Below, piece after piece: positions 15,783-25,055 of a stretch of 64,000 bases of DNA (positions are counted from its first letter, which is position 1; each line of letters opens with the position of its first letter). The stretch comes from Solirubrobacter deserti (lineage in GTDB: Bacteria; Actinomycetota; Thermoleophilia; Solirubrobacterales; Solirubrobacteraceae): assembly GCF_003344625.1 (NCBI RefSeq), contig NZ_QPKJ02000001.1, positions 372,001-436,000 of the forward strand. The letters are read 5' to 3'. The notes below the pieces were generated by a model. The model did not search any database. It worked only from the letters and a program-made list of their open reading frames with translations, and was not told the origin of the DNA. The position numbers were made by a program, and so were the translations under genes.

Positions 15783-18380
15783 ATGGACCTCGACCGCCTC
15801 CGCGCTCTCGTCGCCGGCATCCCCGCCGGCCACTGGATGAGCTACGGCGACGTCGCCGCCGCCTCCGGCGGCACCGACAAGCACGCCCGCGCCCTCAACC
15901 AGCGCTTCATCCGTGAGTCCCTCGCCGGCGCCCACCGCGTCCTGAAGTCCGACGGCACGATCGGCGGCACCGCCCTGGGCGACCCCGCCGAGGTCCGCCG
16001 CCGCCTCGAAGCCGAGGGCCTCGAGTTCGACGGCGGCCGCGCCGCCCCGTCGCGCCGGCTCCGCCCGCCCGCGTGGCAGCCGCCGGAACCCGACGAGCCC
16101 ACGCGTGGCGCGGAGGCTTCGCCCTCGGACGCGGCGCCCGCCGGCGCTGGCGCTCCGCCGCCCGACACGGCGTCCGCCAGCGCCGACGCGTCGCCGTCCG
16201 ACGCGTCGCGCTCGGATGCGGCGTCCGCCGGCGCCGGCGCTCCGTCGCGCGACGCCGGGTCCGCCGACACCCGAGTCCGCGGCGGAGCGGCCGGCGGCCC
16301 GCACGCGTGCGCTGAAGGCCGCGGCGTGAGCTCCGACGCACATACGACCGCGGGCCGCGTCGCGGCGGCCCGCTCCGTCGGCCCGGCCGGGCCCCGTCCC
16401 GTCGTCCAGCCCGCGGCCCGTCCCGTCGGCCCGCCCGCGGCCTGGCGCGCCCGTCCCCGGCGCGGCGGGCGCCGCCCCGCGTGGCCCCGCCTCGCGCGGC
16501 CACGCTTCGCCGCGATGCGGCGCGCGTGGCCTCTCCGCGCCGCTGTTGTCGCCGTGCTGGCCCTCGTCGGGCTCGGATTCGTTCCACCTGCGGCCGGGGC
16601 GGCGACCCCGGGGCGGTTCGTCGTGCGTCAGTGCACCGCGGGGGCGGCGTTCAGCGCTGTGGCGTGGAGCGCGAACACCGCCGTGGCGCAGACGTGTTAC
16701 GCGCAAGGCGGGTCGGTGGTCATGACCGCGCCGGCGCATCGGCTCGCGCACTACGGCAGCGCGCTGCTGACGTTCGCCGTGCCGGCGTCGATGCCGAACA
16801 CGACGATCGCCTCGTTCACGACGAGCTATCGGTCGACGCCGCAGGCGCCGAGCACCAACCCGGCGTACCTGCAGCTCGGGTCGGGGTCGACCCAGCTCAA
16901 GGACACCCCGTCCGGGACGGCGGGATGGGGCGAGTACTTCCAGACGCCCAGCGGAGCGCGCACGCTGCACTTCCACACGTGGTGCTCGCCGGCGAACGGG
17001 CCCGGCTACTGCAACTGGTCCGGGCCGCTGTTCTCGCTGTACGGCGTCGACCTCACGCTCGCGGAGGCGGTGCGGCCGACCGCGAGCGGCAGCGGCGCGG
17101 TGCTCGGGTCGGGGAGCCAGCGTGGGGTCCGGGCGCTGAGCGTGGTGGCCGCCGACGCCGACTCGGGCGTCAGGAGCGTCACGGCGACGCTCGGGGGCAC
17201 GGCGGTCGGCGGGCTGTCGCCGGCCTGCGCCGACGACGTGTTCCCGCCGTGCCCGCAACGCGTCGACGAGATCATCGACATCGACACCACGCGCGTCCCC
17301 GACGGCACTCGGCTCCTTCGTCTGGTGACGGTCGACTACGCGGGCAACAGCGCGACGACGGATGTCGGCTTCGTCACGATCGACAACGTCCCGGCGCCCT
17401 CGAGCGCCAGCGCGCCGGTCGTCGCGGGCGTCGCGCGGCACGGCGAGACGCTCACCGCGTCGGACGGCACCTGGACCGGCACCGGCCTCACCCTGACGCG
17501 CCGCTGGCAGCGGCTGGAGTCCGGCACATGGACGGACATCTCCCGGGCGACGAGCTCCGGCTACGAGGTGACCCCAGCCGACTACGGCAAAGCGCTGCGG
17601 TTCTGGGTCCGCGCCGTCAACGCGGAGGGCGCCGCGGACGCGTACTCGGACCCGACCGACCCGGTCGCGGCCCCCGCCGCTCCGCGCCCCGAGCCGACGC
17701 CGGACCCGACCCCGGCGCCTCCGCCGGCCACGCCGCTGCCCGCTTCGCCGCCGGGACCCGCACCGGCGCCGCCCGAGGCGCCGGTGACGCTGCTCGCCGC
17801 GTTCGAAGGCTCGGACCGGACCTGGGCCAAGGTCACGTGGGGCGAGCGCCCCGTGATCGTCGGCACGCTCCGCGGCGGCGAGGGGCAGCCGCTGGCGCAC
17901 GCGCGGGTCGAGATCGCGGCCGCGCCGCACGTGCTCGGCAATCCGGCGCCGGCGCTCGATCACGTGGTCAGCGACGCGGACGGTCGGTTTCGCTACCGCG
18001 TGCCGGCGGGGGTGTCGAGGACCCTGCGGCTGCGCGCCGGTTCCGCACGAGCGGTGGACCTGGTCGTGCACGTCACGCCGAAGGTGACGCTCACGGCGGA
18101 GCGCGAGCTGTTGAGGCCCGGGCAGACCGTCGCGCTCAAGGGCAAGATCGCGGGCGCGCCGGCCGGTGTGCGCAAGCCCCTCGAGCTGCAGGTCCGCGTG
18201 GGAGCGCGCTGGTGGACGTTCGCGACCACGCGCCTCGCCCGCCACGGCGGCACTTTCAGCGGCCGCTACCGGGTCACGGGCGCTCGGGTCCAGCAGGTCC
18301 GTGCTCTCGTGCGCGCGGACGAGGGCTGGCCGTTTCTCGCCGGGCACAGCCGTGCGGTGACGGTGCAGGTGCGGCCGTAG
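15783..18380 (+). CDS. Alkyltransferase-like (MGMT-fold) domain in frame with a secreted Ig-like surface protein
   Basis: One uninterrupted 865-codon frame joins two unlike parts. Residues 1-85 match the DNA-binding domain of alkyltransferase-like/MGMT proteins ([16 protein letters not shown], then [13 protein letters not shown]). The usual PCHR cysteine is replaced by GAHR, so no alkyl-acceptor activity is expected. Residues 90-240 are Ala/Pro/Ser/Asp then Arg-rich low complexity. At residue 245 (ATG at 16515) comes a textbook signal peptide ([20 protein letters not shown], ending AAGA). It is followed by a secreted region with lectin/Ig-like domains (about 275-610) and a Pro-rich linker with a final beta domain (about 640-865). 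It may be two genes whose stop was lost, an internal start at 16515, or a true type II membrane fusion. Start 15783 follows AAGGAG. Confidence 0.65.
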   Translation: MDLDRLRALVAGIPAGHWMSYGDVAAASGGTDKHARALNQRFIRESLAGAHRVLKSDGTIGGTALGDPAEVRRRLEAEGLEFDGGRAAPSRRLRPPAWQPPEPDEPTRGAEASPSDAAPAGAGAPPPDTASASADASPSDASRSDAASAGAGAPSRDAGSADTRVRGGAAGGPHACAEGRGVSSDAHTTAGRVAAARSVGPAGPRPVVQPAARPVGPPAAWRARPRRGGRRPAWPRLARPRFAAMRRAWPLRAAVVAVLALVGLGFVPPAAGAATPGRFVVRQCTAGAAFSAVAWSANTAVAQTCYAQGGSVVMTAPAHRLAHYGSALLTFAVPASMPNTTIASFTTSYRSTPQAPSTNPAYLQLGSGSTQLKDTPSGTAGWGEYFQTPSGARTLHFHTWCSPANGPGYCNWSGPLFSLYGVDLTLAEAVRPTASGSGAVLGSGSQRGVRALSVVAADADSGVRSVTATLGGTAVGGLSPACADDVFPPCPQRVDEIIDIDTTRVPDGTRLLRLVTVDYAGNSATTDVGFVTIDNVPAPSSASAPVVAGVARHGETLTASDGTWTGTGLTLTRRWQRLESGTWTDISRATSSGYEVTPADYGKALRFWVRAVNAEGAADAYSDPTDPVAAPAAPRPEPTPDPTPAPPPATPLPASPPGPAPAPPEAPVTLLAAFEGSDRTWAKVTWGERPVIVGTLRGGEGQPLAHARVEIAAAPHVLGNPAPALDHVVSDADGRFRYRVPAGVSRTLRLRAGSARAVDLVVHVTPKVTLTAERELLRPGQTVALKGKIAGAPAGVRKPLELQVRVGARWWTFATTRLARHGGTFSGRYRVTGARVQQVRALVRADEGWPFLAGHSRAVTVQVRP

Positions 18381-18382
18381 AG

Positions 18383-18416
18383 ACAGAAATTCTTCTGTAC
18401 ACCGGAAGGGGTCCGG
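18383..18416 (+). terminator. Two small hairpins upstream of ftsW
   Basis: ACAGAA/TTCTGT (18383-18398, 6 bp, 4-nt loop) and CCGGA/TCCGG (18402-18416, 5 bp) follow the stop of the secreted protein gene. There is no T-run after either. Confidence 0.35.
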
Positions 18417-18440
18417 GCGACGGCACCGAACAGCGGCTCG

Positions 18441-19676
18441 ATGGGCCGATCGCAGCAGCCGCTTGAACATCGACTGCTGCTCACTGCCACTTTCTGCCTG
18501 CTGGCGGGCGGGGCGGTGATGGTGTACTCGGCGTCGAGCGCCCGGACCGTGCTCCAGGGCCAGGGCGACGGAACGATGTACCTCGCAAAGTACGTGGGCT
18601 ACGGGTTCTTCGGCCTGATCGCGATGCACATCATCTCGCGGCTGCGGCTCGATCTGATCCGCCGCTACACGTCCGTGCTGCTCGGGGCCTCGTTCGTCAT
18701 GCTCGTGATGGTCAAGGTGCCGGGCTTGGGCGTCGAGGTCAACGGCGCGACACGCTGGCTCGGGTTCGGCCCGCTGCAGTTCCAGCCGAGCGAGATCGTC
18801 AAGCTCGCACTGGTCCTGCACGTCGCGGCCGTGATCGCGGAGCGGCCCAAGATCGCGCGCAACATCAGGACGGTCGTCGGACCCGTGCTGGCCGTCGGCG
18901 GCGGGGCGGTCCTGCTGATCGCCGCCCAGCCCGACCTCGGCACGTGCCTGGTGATCTGCTTCACGATGGCGGTGCTGCTGGTGATCGCGGGCCTGCCGAT
19001 GCGCCAGCTGGGCCTGATGACGGGTGCCGGCGCGGTGCTGGTGCTGCTGTTCGCGATCCTCGAGCCCTATCGGCGCGAGCGCCTGACGTCGTTCCTGGAC
19101 CCGTGGGCGCACGCGCACGACGAGGGCTTCCAGATCGTCCAGGGCCAGATCGCGATCGGCTCGGGCGGCATCTTCGGCAACGGTCTCGGGCAGTCCATCC
19201 AGAAGATCTTCTACGTTCCCGAGGCCCACACGGACTTCATCCTCACGATCATCGGGGAGGAGCTCGGCCTGGCGGGCATCGTCGGCCTCCTGAGCCTGTA
19301 CGGCATCATCGCGTACGCCGGGTTGCAGACCGCCAAGAAGGCCAAGGGCATCTACGCCACCCTCGTCGCCGCCGGCATCACCTCACTCATCCTGTGCCAA
19401 GCCCTGCTCAACGTCTACGCCATCCTCGGCCTCGCGCCGCTGACCGGCGTCCCGCTGCCCTTCATCTCGTCCGGTTCGACGAGCCTGATCACGCTGATGG
19501 TCTCCATGGGCGTGCTGCTCAACGTCGCCTCGGGCGGCCACGCCCACACGCTCAGTGCCGTCCCGCAACGCTCCAAGTCCGCTCGTGACCGCGCCGCCGA
19601 GGATCGTCATCGCGGCCGGCGGGACGGCGGGGCACGTGGTGCCGGCGATAGCCGTCGCCGACGCGCTGCGAGCTGA
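18441..19676 (+). CDS. ftsW: Lipid II polymerase FtsW (SEDS family)
   Basis: A 411-residue SEDS glycosyltransferase with about ten membrane helices, forming the septal peptidoglycan synthase with FtsI. Motifs include GGAVMVYSASSA (first helix), GATRWLGFGPLQFQPSEIVKLAL, AAQPDLGTCLVI, GQSIQKIFYVPEAHTDFILTIIGEELG and GVPLPFISSGSTSLITLMVSMG. The last ~30 residues are Arg/Asp/Gly-rich and overlap the start of murG by 92 bp in another frame; they look like read-through past the natural end, and a small indel there is possible. No Shine-Dalgarno sequence precedes the ATG. Confidence 0.94.
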   Translation: MGRSQQPLEHRLLLTATFCLLAGGAVMVYSASSARTVLQGQGDGTMYLAKYVGYGFFGLIAMHIISRLRLDLIRRYTSVLLGASFVMLVMVKVPGLGVEVNGATRWLGFGPLQFQPSEIVKLALVLHVAAVIAERPKIARNIRTVVGPVLAVGGGAVLLIAAQPDLGTCLVICFTMAVLLVIAGLPMRQLGLMTGAGAVLVLLFAILEPYRRERLTSFLDPWAHAHDEGFQIVQGQIAIGSGGIFGNGLGQSIQKIFYVPEAHTDFILTIIGEELGLAGIVGLLSLYGIIAYAGLQTAKKAKGIYATLVAAGITSLILCQALLNVYAILGLAPLTGVPLPFISSGSTSLITLMVSMGVLLNVASGGHAHTLSAVPQRSKSARDRAAEDRHRGRRDGGARGAGDSRRRRAAS

Positions 19677-20637
19677 GGGCGCCGAGGTCAGCTTCGTCGG
19701 CGGCCAGCGCGCCGAGGCCGAGCTCGTCCCACAGGCCGGCTACGAGCTGGACCCGATCAACGTCGAGGGCATCAACCGCTCGAATCCGGTGAAGGCCGCG
19801 CGCGCCGTCGGCAAGGCGGGCGGCGCGCTCCTCGCGGCGCGCCGGATTCTCAAGCGTCGCGGCGCGGACGCCGTCCTCGGGGGCGGCGGCTACGTCGCCG
19901 GCCCGGTCGGGCTCGCGGCCACGCTGGCGAAGCTGCCGCTCGTGCTCACCGAGGCCGACTCGCACCTGGGCCTGACCAACCGGCTGCTCGCCAAGCGGGC
20001 CGAGCGCGTCTGCCTCGCGTTCCCGCTCGCGGGACACGAGGGCGAGCGCTTCCGGGTCACGGGCCGTCCTGTCCCGGAGACCTACAGCGACCGGGCCCAG
20101 GCCCGTGCGCAGCTGGGCATCGGCACGGACGAGACCGCCGTGCTGATCTTCGGCGGCTCGCTCGGCGCCCGCTCGATCAACCACGCCGCCGTGGAGGCGT
20201 TCAAGGACGCGCCGTACCGCGTCGTCCACGTCGCCGGCACGCGCGACTACCCCGACCTCGAGGCGCCGGACGACAACTACGTCCTGCTCGACTACCTGAC
20301 GCCGTTCGGCGTCGCGCTGGCCGCGGCGGACGTCGCGGTCGCCCGCTCCGGCGGCTCGATCTTCGAGCTCGCCCAGTACGGCCTCCCCGCCGTCCTGATC
20401 CCGTACCCGCACGCCACCGCCGACCACCAGACCACCAACGCGCGCTGGATGACCGAAGCCGGCGCCGCCCGCGTGCTGCCGGACGCCGAGCTCAGCCCGG
20501 AGCGGCTGCGCGCCGAGACGGACGCCGTGCTGGCCGCGCGCGCGGACATGGCCGCGGCCGCCCGCGCGCTGGCAAAGCCGGACGCCGCGCGCGACATCGC
20601 TCACGAGGTCCTCGCCGCGGTGGACCGGCACCGCTGA
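19585..20637 (+). CDS. murG: UDP-GlcNAc:undecaprenyl-pyrophosphoryl-MurNAc-pentapeptide GlcNAc transferase MurG
   Basis: A 350-residue GT-B glycosyltransferase converting lipid I to lipid II at the inner face of the membrane. It has the N-terminal glycine-rich loop IVIAAGGTAGHVVPAIAVA, GGGGYVAGPVGLAA, and the C-terminal nucleotide-sugar site GGSLGARSINHAA. The RSGGSIFELAQYGLPAVLIPYPHAT segment near residue 250 holds the UDP-GlcNAc-contacting E-x-x-x-x-G-x-P pattern. I chose the GTG at 19585, just before the conserved VTAPPRIVIAAGGTAGH; an in-frame GTG at 19555 would lengthen the overlap with ftsW. Confidence 0.95.
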   Translation: MTAPPRIVIAAGGTAGHVVPAIAVADALRAEGAEVSFVGGQRAEAELVPQAGYELDPINVEGINRSNPVKAARAVGKAGGALLAARRILKRRGADAVLGGGGYVAGPVGLAATLAKLPLVLTEADSHLGLTNRLLAKRAERVCLAFPLAGHEGERFRVTGRPVPETYSDRAQARAQLGIGTDETAVLIFGGSLGARSINHAAVEAFKDAPYRVVHVAGTRDYPDLEAPDDNYVLLDYLTPFGVALAAADVAVARSGGSIFELAQYGLPAVLIPYPHATADHQTTNARWMTEAGAARVLPDAELSPERLRAETDAVLAARADMAAAARALAKPDAARDIAHEVLAAVDRHR

Positions 20638-20695
20638 GGCGGGGCCGCGGGCGGGGCGGAGCGCGGGGATACCCGCACCCCGAACCGGCACGGGA

Positions 20696-20711
20696 TCAGG
20701 GTCGTCCCTGA
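20696..20711 (+). terminator. Hairpin after murG
   Basis: TCAGGG (20696-20701) pairs with CCCTGA (20706-20711) across TCGT. It lies in the 241-bp gap between murG and the lipoprotein gene; weak as a terminator because no T-run follows. Confidence 0.3.
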
Positions 20712-20878
20712 GGCGCGGTGGCCAAGCGGGCGGCAGAGTCCGGTGCGTGCCGACCCCAACCACTCCCCCAGGAATTGGCCGTGGAGCTAGCCGCACCTGG
20801 ATCGACGCGGTAACCCCGCGGCGCGTGGGGGCGAGGCACGAAAGAGTTGTCCTCTCCTCCCCAAGAAAAGGAACTCCA

Positions 20879-21202
20879 ATGATTCGTAAGTTGCTCACCT
20901 TTGCCGCCGTCGCCGCCTCTCTGACCGTCGTCGCCTGCGGCAACGAGGGCATCGACCAGGACGAGGCCGACCGCATCCAGGAGCGCGCCTCGCAGGTGCA
21001 GGAGGACGCCCAGCGCACCGCCGAGGAGGTCCGTGCCGGCACCAAGGACGCCGAGCAGGCGGCTGAGGAGATCCAGGAGGACGTCAACGGCCTGGCCAAC
21101 GACACGATCGACGCCGCCAAGGACGCCGACATCCCGGACGAGGCCCGCGAGCAGCTCGAGGCCGCCCAGGAGCAGATGAACGCCGCGCAGGGCCAGAACT
21201 AG
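20879..21202 (+). CDS. Small helical lipoprotein
   Basis: A 107-residue predicted lipoprotein. The signal peptide MIRKLLTFAAVAASLTVVAC ends in a lipobox (VVAC) with Cys at residue 20, followed by a highly charged Glu/Asp/Gln/Ala-rich region predicted to be one long helix (DEADRIQERASQVQEDAQRT onward). No family is recognised. It has a good ribosome binding site (AAAAGGA, seven bases before the ATG) and a strong hairpin after the stop, so it is probably an independent, well expressed unit. Its presence between murG and murC suggests an envelope role, but that is inference. Confidence 0.8.
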   Translation: MIRKLLTFAAVAASLTVVACGNEGIDQDEADRIQERASQVQEDAQRTAEEVRAGTKDAEQAAEEIQEDVNGLANDTIDAAKDADIPDEAREQLEAAQEQMNAAQGQN

Positions 21203-21219
21203 CCCTTGGGGGAGAGACC

Positions 21220-21249
21220 CCGGCGGGCGGCCACGCGGCCGCTCGCCGG
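21220..21249. terminator. Strong hairpin between the lipoprotein gene and convergent recQ
   Basis: The arms 21220-21232 and 21237-21249 pair over 13 bp (one G-T wobble) around the loop ACGC. It lies between two convergent genes and can serve both strands. There is no T-run. Confidence 0.6.
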
Positions 21250-21293
21250 CGGGCCCCCACACGGCGGCACCGGCGCGCAGCGCGCGGGCGCGC

Positions 21294-22910
21294 CTACACC
21301 GCGGTCAGCAGCTCGCGCTCGCGCACCACTTCCAGCGCGAGCGTCTTGTAGCCGGCCTCGTCGAACAGGACGACCATCGAGCCGTCGTCGTAACGCTGGA
21401 CGACGCCCTCGCCCCACGACTCGTGGGCGACGCGCGCGCCGACCGGGAACGGCACGTCCGACGGCGGGGCGCTCACCCGACCCGACTCGCAGTTGTCGCA
21501 GTAGCCGCACGGCGGCTCGAACGGCTCGCCGAAGTAGGACAGGATGAATGCGCGGCGGCAGTCGTCGGTCTCGGCGTAGGCGCGCATCATGTCCACGCGC
21601 GAACGGTCGAAGGAGCGGCGCATCTCCTCGGCCTCCGCGGCGGCCGTCACCAGCTCCGACGACGGCGCGTCCGACATCGGCGCGATCTCGCCGTCCATCG
21701 CCACGCGCACCGCGCCCGCGTCCTCCAGGCGCGACAGGGCGGAGGCGAGCCTGGTGTCCGACAGATGGACCGAGTCCCCCAGGTCCGCCGCCGGAACGCC
21801 CTGGCGCACGGCGTCCAGCACGTGCGCGAGCTCGTCGACCTCGACGTGGCCGCCGGCGAAGAACCGGCGCAGCCCGACGTCCTCGCTGCGGTAGAAGAGC
21901 ACGATCTCGGCGGGCTCCCCGTCGCGGCCGGCGCGGCCCGCCTCCTGGTAGTAGGCGTCCAGCGACTCGGCGACCTCTGCATGGAACACCCAGCGGACGT
22001 CGGCCTTGTCGATGCCCATGCCGAACGCGGTGGTGGCGACGACCACGTCGATCGAGCCGTCCATGAAGCGCTCCTGGACGTCGTCGCGCTCGGCCGACTT
22101 CATCCCCGCGTGGTAGGACGCCGCGCGCAGCGAGCCCTCGCACAGCTCGTCGGCGAGCTCTTCGGCCTCGCGCCGCGTCGACACGTAGACGATCCCGGGC
22201 GGAGGCGAAGCCGCGATCCGCTCGACCAGCGCCCGCCGCTTGCGCTCGGCGCCCTGCTCCCCGTGGAAGCGCTCGACCGAGAAGCGCAGGTTCGGCCGGT
22301 CGAACCCGCGGATCAGCAGCACCGGGTCACGCAGCCCGAGCCGCGTGACGATCTCCTCGCGCACGGGCGGCGCCGCCGTCGCGGTCAGCGCGAGCACGGG
22401 CGGGCGGCCCAGCGCCTCGATCGCGGCGCCCAGCCGCAGGTACTCGGGCCGGAAGTCGTGCCCCCACTCGCTGACGCAGTGCGCCTCGTCCACGACGAAC
22501 AGCGAGATGTCCGCCACCGCGAGCTCGTCGAGCACGTCCTTGCGCGCCAGCTGCTCGGGCGCGAGGAACAGGAACTCGAGCGCGTTCTCGGCCAGCTCGT
22601 GCAGCGCCTCCTCGCGCTCGGCCCGCGGCAGCGAGGAGTTCACCTGCGCCGCGCCGCCCGCCGCGAGCTCGTTGAGCCCGTCCACCTGGTCGCGCTGCAG
22701 CGCGATCAGCGGGGAGACGACGACCGTCGCGCCGGGCGTCAGCAGCCCGGCGATCTGGTAGATCGCCGACTTGCCCGCGCCCGTGGACATGACCACCAGC
22801 ACGTCGCGTCCCTCCAGCGCCGCCTCGATGGCTTCTCGCTGCCCGGCGCGGAGCTCGGCGTAGCCGAACGCCTCTCGCGCAACCCGTTCGATCCTCGATT
22901 CGTCGGCCAA
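21294..22910 (-). CDS. recQ: ATP-dependent DNA helicase, RecQ family
   Basis: A 538-residue SF2 helicase. It has Walker [16 protein letters not shown] (about residues 39-53), Walker [21 protein letters not shown], motif [11 protein letters not shown], and motifs [22 protein letters not shown] and [15 protein letters not shown] Cys-rich zinc site ([20 protein letters not shown], then CDNC) completes the RecQ core. There is no HRDC domain; instead the C-terminus ([20 protein letters not shown]) resembles the small Tudor-like tail of UvrD/PcrA helicases. The start is TTG at 22910, 19 bp from the divergent murC start, so recQ splits the dcw cluster in the opposite direction. Confidence 0.92.
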   Translation of the reverse strand: MADESRIERVAREAFGYAELRAGQREAIEAALEGRDVLVVMSTGAGKSAIYQIAGLLTPGATVVVSPLIALQRDQVDGLNELAAGGAAQVNSSLPRAEREEALHELAENALEFLFLAPEQLARKDVLDELAVADISLFVVDEAHCVSEWGHDFRPEYLRLGAAIEALGRPPVLALTATAAPPVREEIVTRLGLRDPVLLIRGFDRPNLRFSVERFHGEQGAERKRRALVERIAASPPPGIVYVSTRREAEELADELCEGSLRAASYHAGMKSAERDDVQERFMDGSIDVVVATTAFGMGIDKADVRWVFHAEVAESLDAYYQEAGRAGRDGEPAEIVLFYRSEDVGLRRFFAGGHVEVDELAHVLDAVRQGVPAADLGDSVHLSDTRLASALSRLEDAGAVRVAMDGEIAPMSDAPSSELVTAAAEAEEMRRSFDRSRVDMMRAYAETDDCRRAFILSYFGEPFEPPCGYCDNCESGRVSAPPSDVPFPVGARVAHESWGEGVVQRYDDGSMVVLFDEAGYKTLALEVVRERELLTAV

Positions 22911-22916
22911 GCGCCG

Positions 22917-22922
22917 TAGGGT
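22917..22922 (+). promoter_or_regulatory. -10 element TAGGGT before murC
   Basis: TAGGGT is separated by exactly seven bases from the GTG at 22930, so murC is probably transcribed without a leader. Its upstream promoter bases lie within the first codons of divergent recQ. Confidence 0.55.
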
Positions 22923-22929
22923 GACAGGC

Positions 22930-24141
22930 GTGAATCAGCCGTGGTCAGGACGCAAACTGCACTTCGTCGGCATCGGCGGCATCGGGATGAGCGGGCTCGC
23001 GAAGGTGGCCCGCAGCCTGGGCGCCGAGGTGACCGGCTCCGACCGCGCGCAGGGCGGGCACGACGCGCGCAACGTCCCCGCCGGGGCGACCGTCGTCTTC
23101 TCGACCGCGATCGGCGCCGACAACCCCGAGCGCACCACCGGCGCGCCCGAGCTGCACCGCGCCGACCTGCTGGCCGAGCTCACGCAGCTCAAGCCGACGA
23201 TCGCGGTGTCCGGCACCCACGGCAAGACGACCACCACGTCGATGCTCGTACACGCCATGCCGGGCGAGAGCTACCTGGTCGGCGGCGAGGTCCGCAGCAC
23301 CGGCACCAACGCCGACTGGCACGAGGACAGCGCCTGGCTGATCGTCGAAGCCGACGAGTCCGACCGCAGCCTGCTCAAGCTGCACCCGACGATCGCGGTC
23401 GTGACCAACGCCGAGCTCGACCACCACACCACCTACGCGAGCTCGCGCGACGTGGACGACACGTTCGCCCAGTTTCTCGCGCGCGCGAGGGACGCGGTCG
23501 TCGCGCCCGACCTCACGCGCCTGCGCGCCGACGCGCACGTGTTCGGCGAGTACGACGGCCCGCTGGCCGTGCCCGGGGCGCACAACCGCAAGAACGCGGC
23601 GGCCGCGCTGACGGCGATCGAAATCGCCCAGGGCACCGCCGAGCTGGCGCGCGAGCTGCTCGCGACCTTCGAGGGCGCGGGCCGGCGCTTCGAGGTGGTC
23701 GGCACCGCCAACGGCGCCACGGTCGTCGACGACTACGCGCACCACCCGACCGAGGTGCGCGCGACGATCGAGGCCGCCCGCAGCCAGCACCCGCCGCGGG
23801 TGATCGCGCTCTTCCAGCCGCACCTGTTCAGCCGCACCCAACGCGAGGCCCGCGCGTTCGGCGAGGCCCTGGCCGGGGCGGACATGGCGGTGCTGCTCGA
23901 TGTCTATCCCGCGCGCGAGCGCCAGGAGGACTACCCCGGCGTCAGCGGCCTGCTCGTCGCCGAACACGCCTACGACGCCCGCCCGGGGATGCCCGTGATC
24001 TGGGCCAAGACGCACGCCACAGCGCGTGCGTACCTGCAACGGGCGTTGCAGGAGGGCGACCTGTTGCTCACGATGGGCGCCGGAGACGTGAACGCGATCG
24101 GCAGGGACCTCGTCGCGCATAGCGAACCCCCCGGACGATGA
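22930..24141 (+). CDS. murC: UDP-N-acetylmuramate--L-alanine ligase MurC
   Basis: A 403-residue Mur ligase adding L-Ala to UDP-MurNAc. It has the N-terminal nucleotide-binding [20 protein letters not shown], the ATP loop [16 protein letters not shown] (about residues 94-109), [31 protein letters not shown], and the C-terminal [20 protein letters not shown] and [20 protein letters not shown]. It is somewhat shorter than many MurC proteins (usually 450 or more), mainly in the central domain, but no key motif is missing. The GTG at 22930 is preferred to one at 22921 because of the promoter spacing. Its end overlaps ftsQ (ATGA). Confidence 0.94.
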   Translation: MNQPWSGRKLHFVGIGGIGMSGLAKVARSLGAEVTGSDRAQGGHDARNVPAGATVVFSTAIGADNPERTTGAPELHRADLLAELTQLKPTIAVSGTHGKTTTTSMLVHAMPGESYLVGGEVRSTGTNADWHEDSAWLIVEADESDRSLLKLHPTIAVVTNAELDHHTTYASSRDVDDTFAQFLARARDAVVAPDLTRLRADAHVFGEYDGPLAVPGAHNRKNAAAALTAIEIAQGTAELARELLATFEGAGRRFEVVGTANGATVVDDYAHHPTEVRATIEAARSQHPPRVIALFQPHLFSRTQREARAFGEALAGADMAVLLDVYPARERQEDYPGVSGLLVAEHAYDARPGMPVIWAKTHATARAYLQRALQEGDLLLTMGAGDVNAIGRDLVAHSEPPGR

Positions 24142-24905
24142 CGCGTCTCAAAGTCGGCCTCGCTGTCGTCGCCGTAATCGTGCTGACCGGCGGCGGCTTC
24201 CTGTGGCTGCGCGGGTCGAGCCTCGTCGCGGTCCAGGACGTCCAGATCACGGGCGTCACCGCCTCCGACGGGGACAAGGTCCGTGCCGCGCTCGAGTCGG
24301 TGGCCAAGGACATGACGACCCTCAACGTCCGCGAAGAGGTACTGCGCGAAGCCAGTGCCTCATACACGTCGGTCGACGACGTGAAGGTGCAGTCCGACTT
24401 CCCGCACACGCTCCGCATCCAGGTGATCGAGCGCCGGCCGGTGGCCGCGGTCTCCCGGCCGGGGGAGCGGCGCGTCCCGGTGACCAGCAACGGCACGCTG
24501 CTGCGCGGCGTGACCGCCGAGCGCGATCTTCCCAGCGTCAAGCTCAAGCGCGACCCGGCCGGAGCGCGGATCACGGACCGCCGGATCCTCAACGCGCTGA
24601 CGGTTGCGGGGGCGGCGCCCGACCCGCTGCGCGGTCGCACCGACGAGGTCAAGGTCGACAAGCGCGGCGTGATCGTCGACCTCCAAGAAGGCCCCGAGCT
24701 GATCTTCGGGGGAGGCGACGAAGCGGACAAGAAGTGGGCGGCCGCAGCCCGTGTCCTGGCCGAGATCTCCGCGCAGGGGGCCACATATCTCGACCTTCGG
24801 ATCCCGGGCCGAGTGGCCGCGGGCGGACTCGCCCCGATCGCCACGCCGACGCCCGACCCGAACGCTCAACCTGAGGCTGAGAATAGCCCAACTCTGAATC
24901 CGTAG
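24138..24905 (+). CDS. ftsQ: Cell division protein FtsQ (POTRA domain)
   Basis: A 255-residue bitopic protein. It has a short cytoplasmic N-terminus, one membrane helix (about residues 5-25, VGLAVVAVIVLTGGGFLWL), and a POTRA domain (about 33-103, VQDVQITGVTASDGDKVRAA through LRIQVIERRPVAAV). A FtsQ/DivIB region follows, then a Pro-rich end. It links early and late divisome proteins outside the membrane. Start ATG at 24138 overlaps murC by four bases, so it is translated with murC. No ftsA follows. Confidence 0.9.
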   Translation: MTRLKVGLAVVAVIVLTGGGFLWLRGSSLVAVQDVQITGVTASDGDKVRAALESVAKDMTTLNVREEVLREASASYTSVDDVKVQSDFPHTLRIQVIERRPVAAVSRPGERRVPVTSNGTLLRGVTAERDLPSVKLKRDPAGARITDRRILNALTVAGAAPDPLRGRTDEVKVDKRGVIVDLQEGPELIFGGGDEADKKWAAAARVLAEISAQGATYLDLRIPGRVAAGGLAPIATPTPDPNAQPEAENSPTLNP

Positions 24906-24952
24906 TCGAGACTTCGGCAGTCTGCAACGATGCTTGCGCCGGTTCGCTCCCG

Positions 24953-24982
24953 TTGACATCGGGAACGAAATCCCCGTACCTT
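24953..24982 (+). promoter_or_regulatory. ftsZ promoter
   Basis: A consensus -35 TTGACA (24953-24958) and a TACCTT -10 (24977-24982) are 18 bp apart in the 150-bp gap before ftsZ. This is the best conventional sigma-70-type promoter in the cluster, so ftsZ likely has its own strong transcription with a leader of roughly 65 nt. Confidence 0.65.
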
Positions 24983-25055
24983 GCGGTAATCCGCGCCGTC
25001 GGCGAGCCTGCTAAAACGCTCGACCCTAACTAGAGGTCCGGACGGAAAAACCCAC

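Noticed and set aside
15699..19229. Minus-strand open frame of about 1176 codons
   Set aside because: It lies opposite the ATL fusion and ftsW, has low-complexity Arg/Ala composition, and disappears as a gene once the plus-strand proteins are accepted.
20705..20765. tRNA-like stretch (GGTGGCCAAGCGGGCGG)
   Set aside because: It resembles a D-arm, but there is no T-loop (GGTTCGA-type) sequence and no acceptor-stem pairing.
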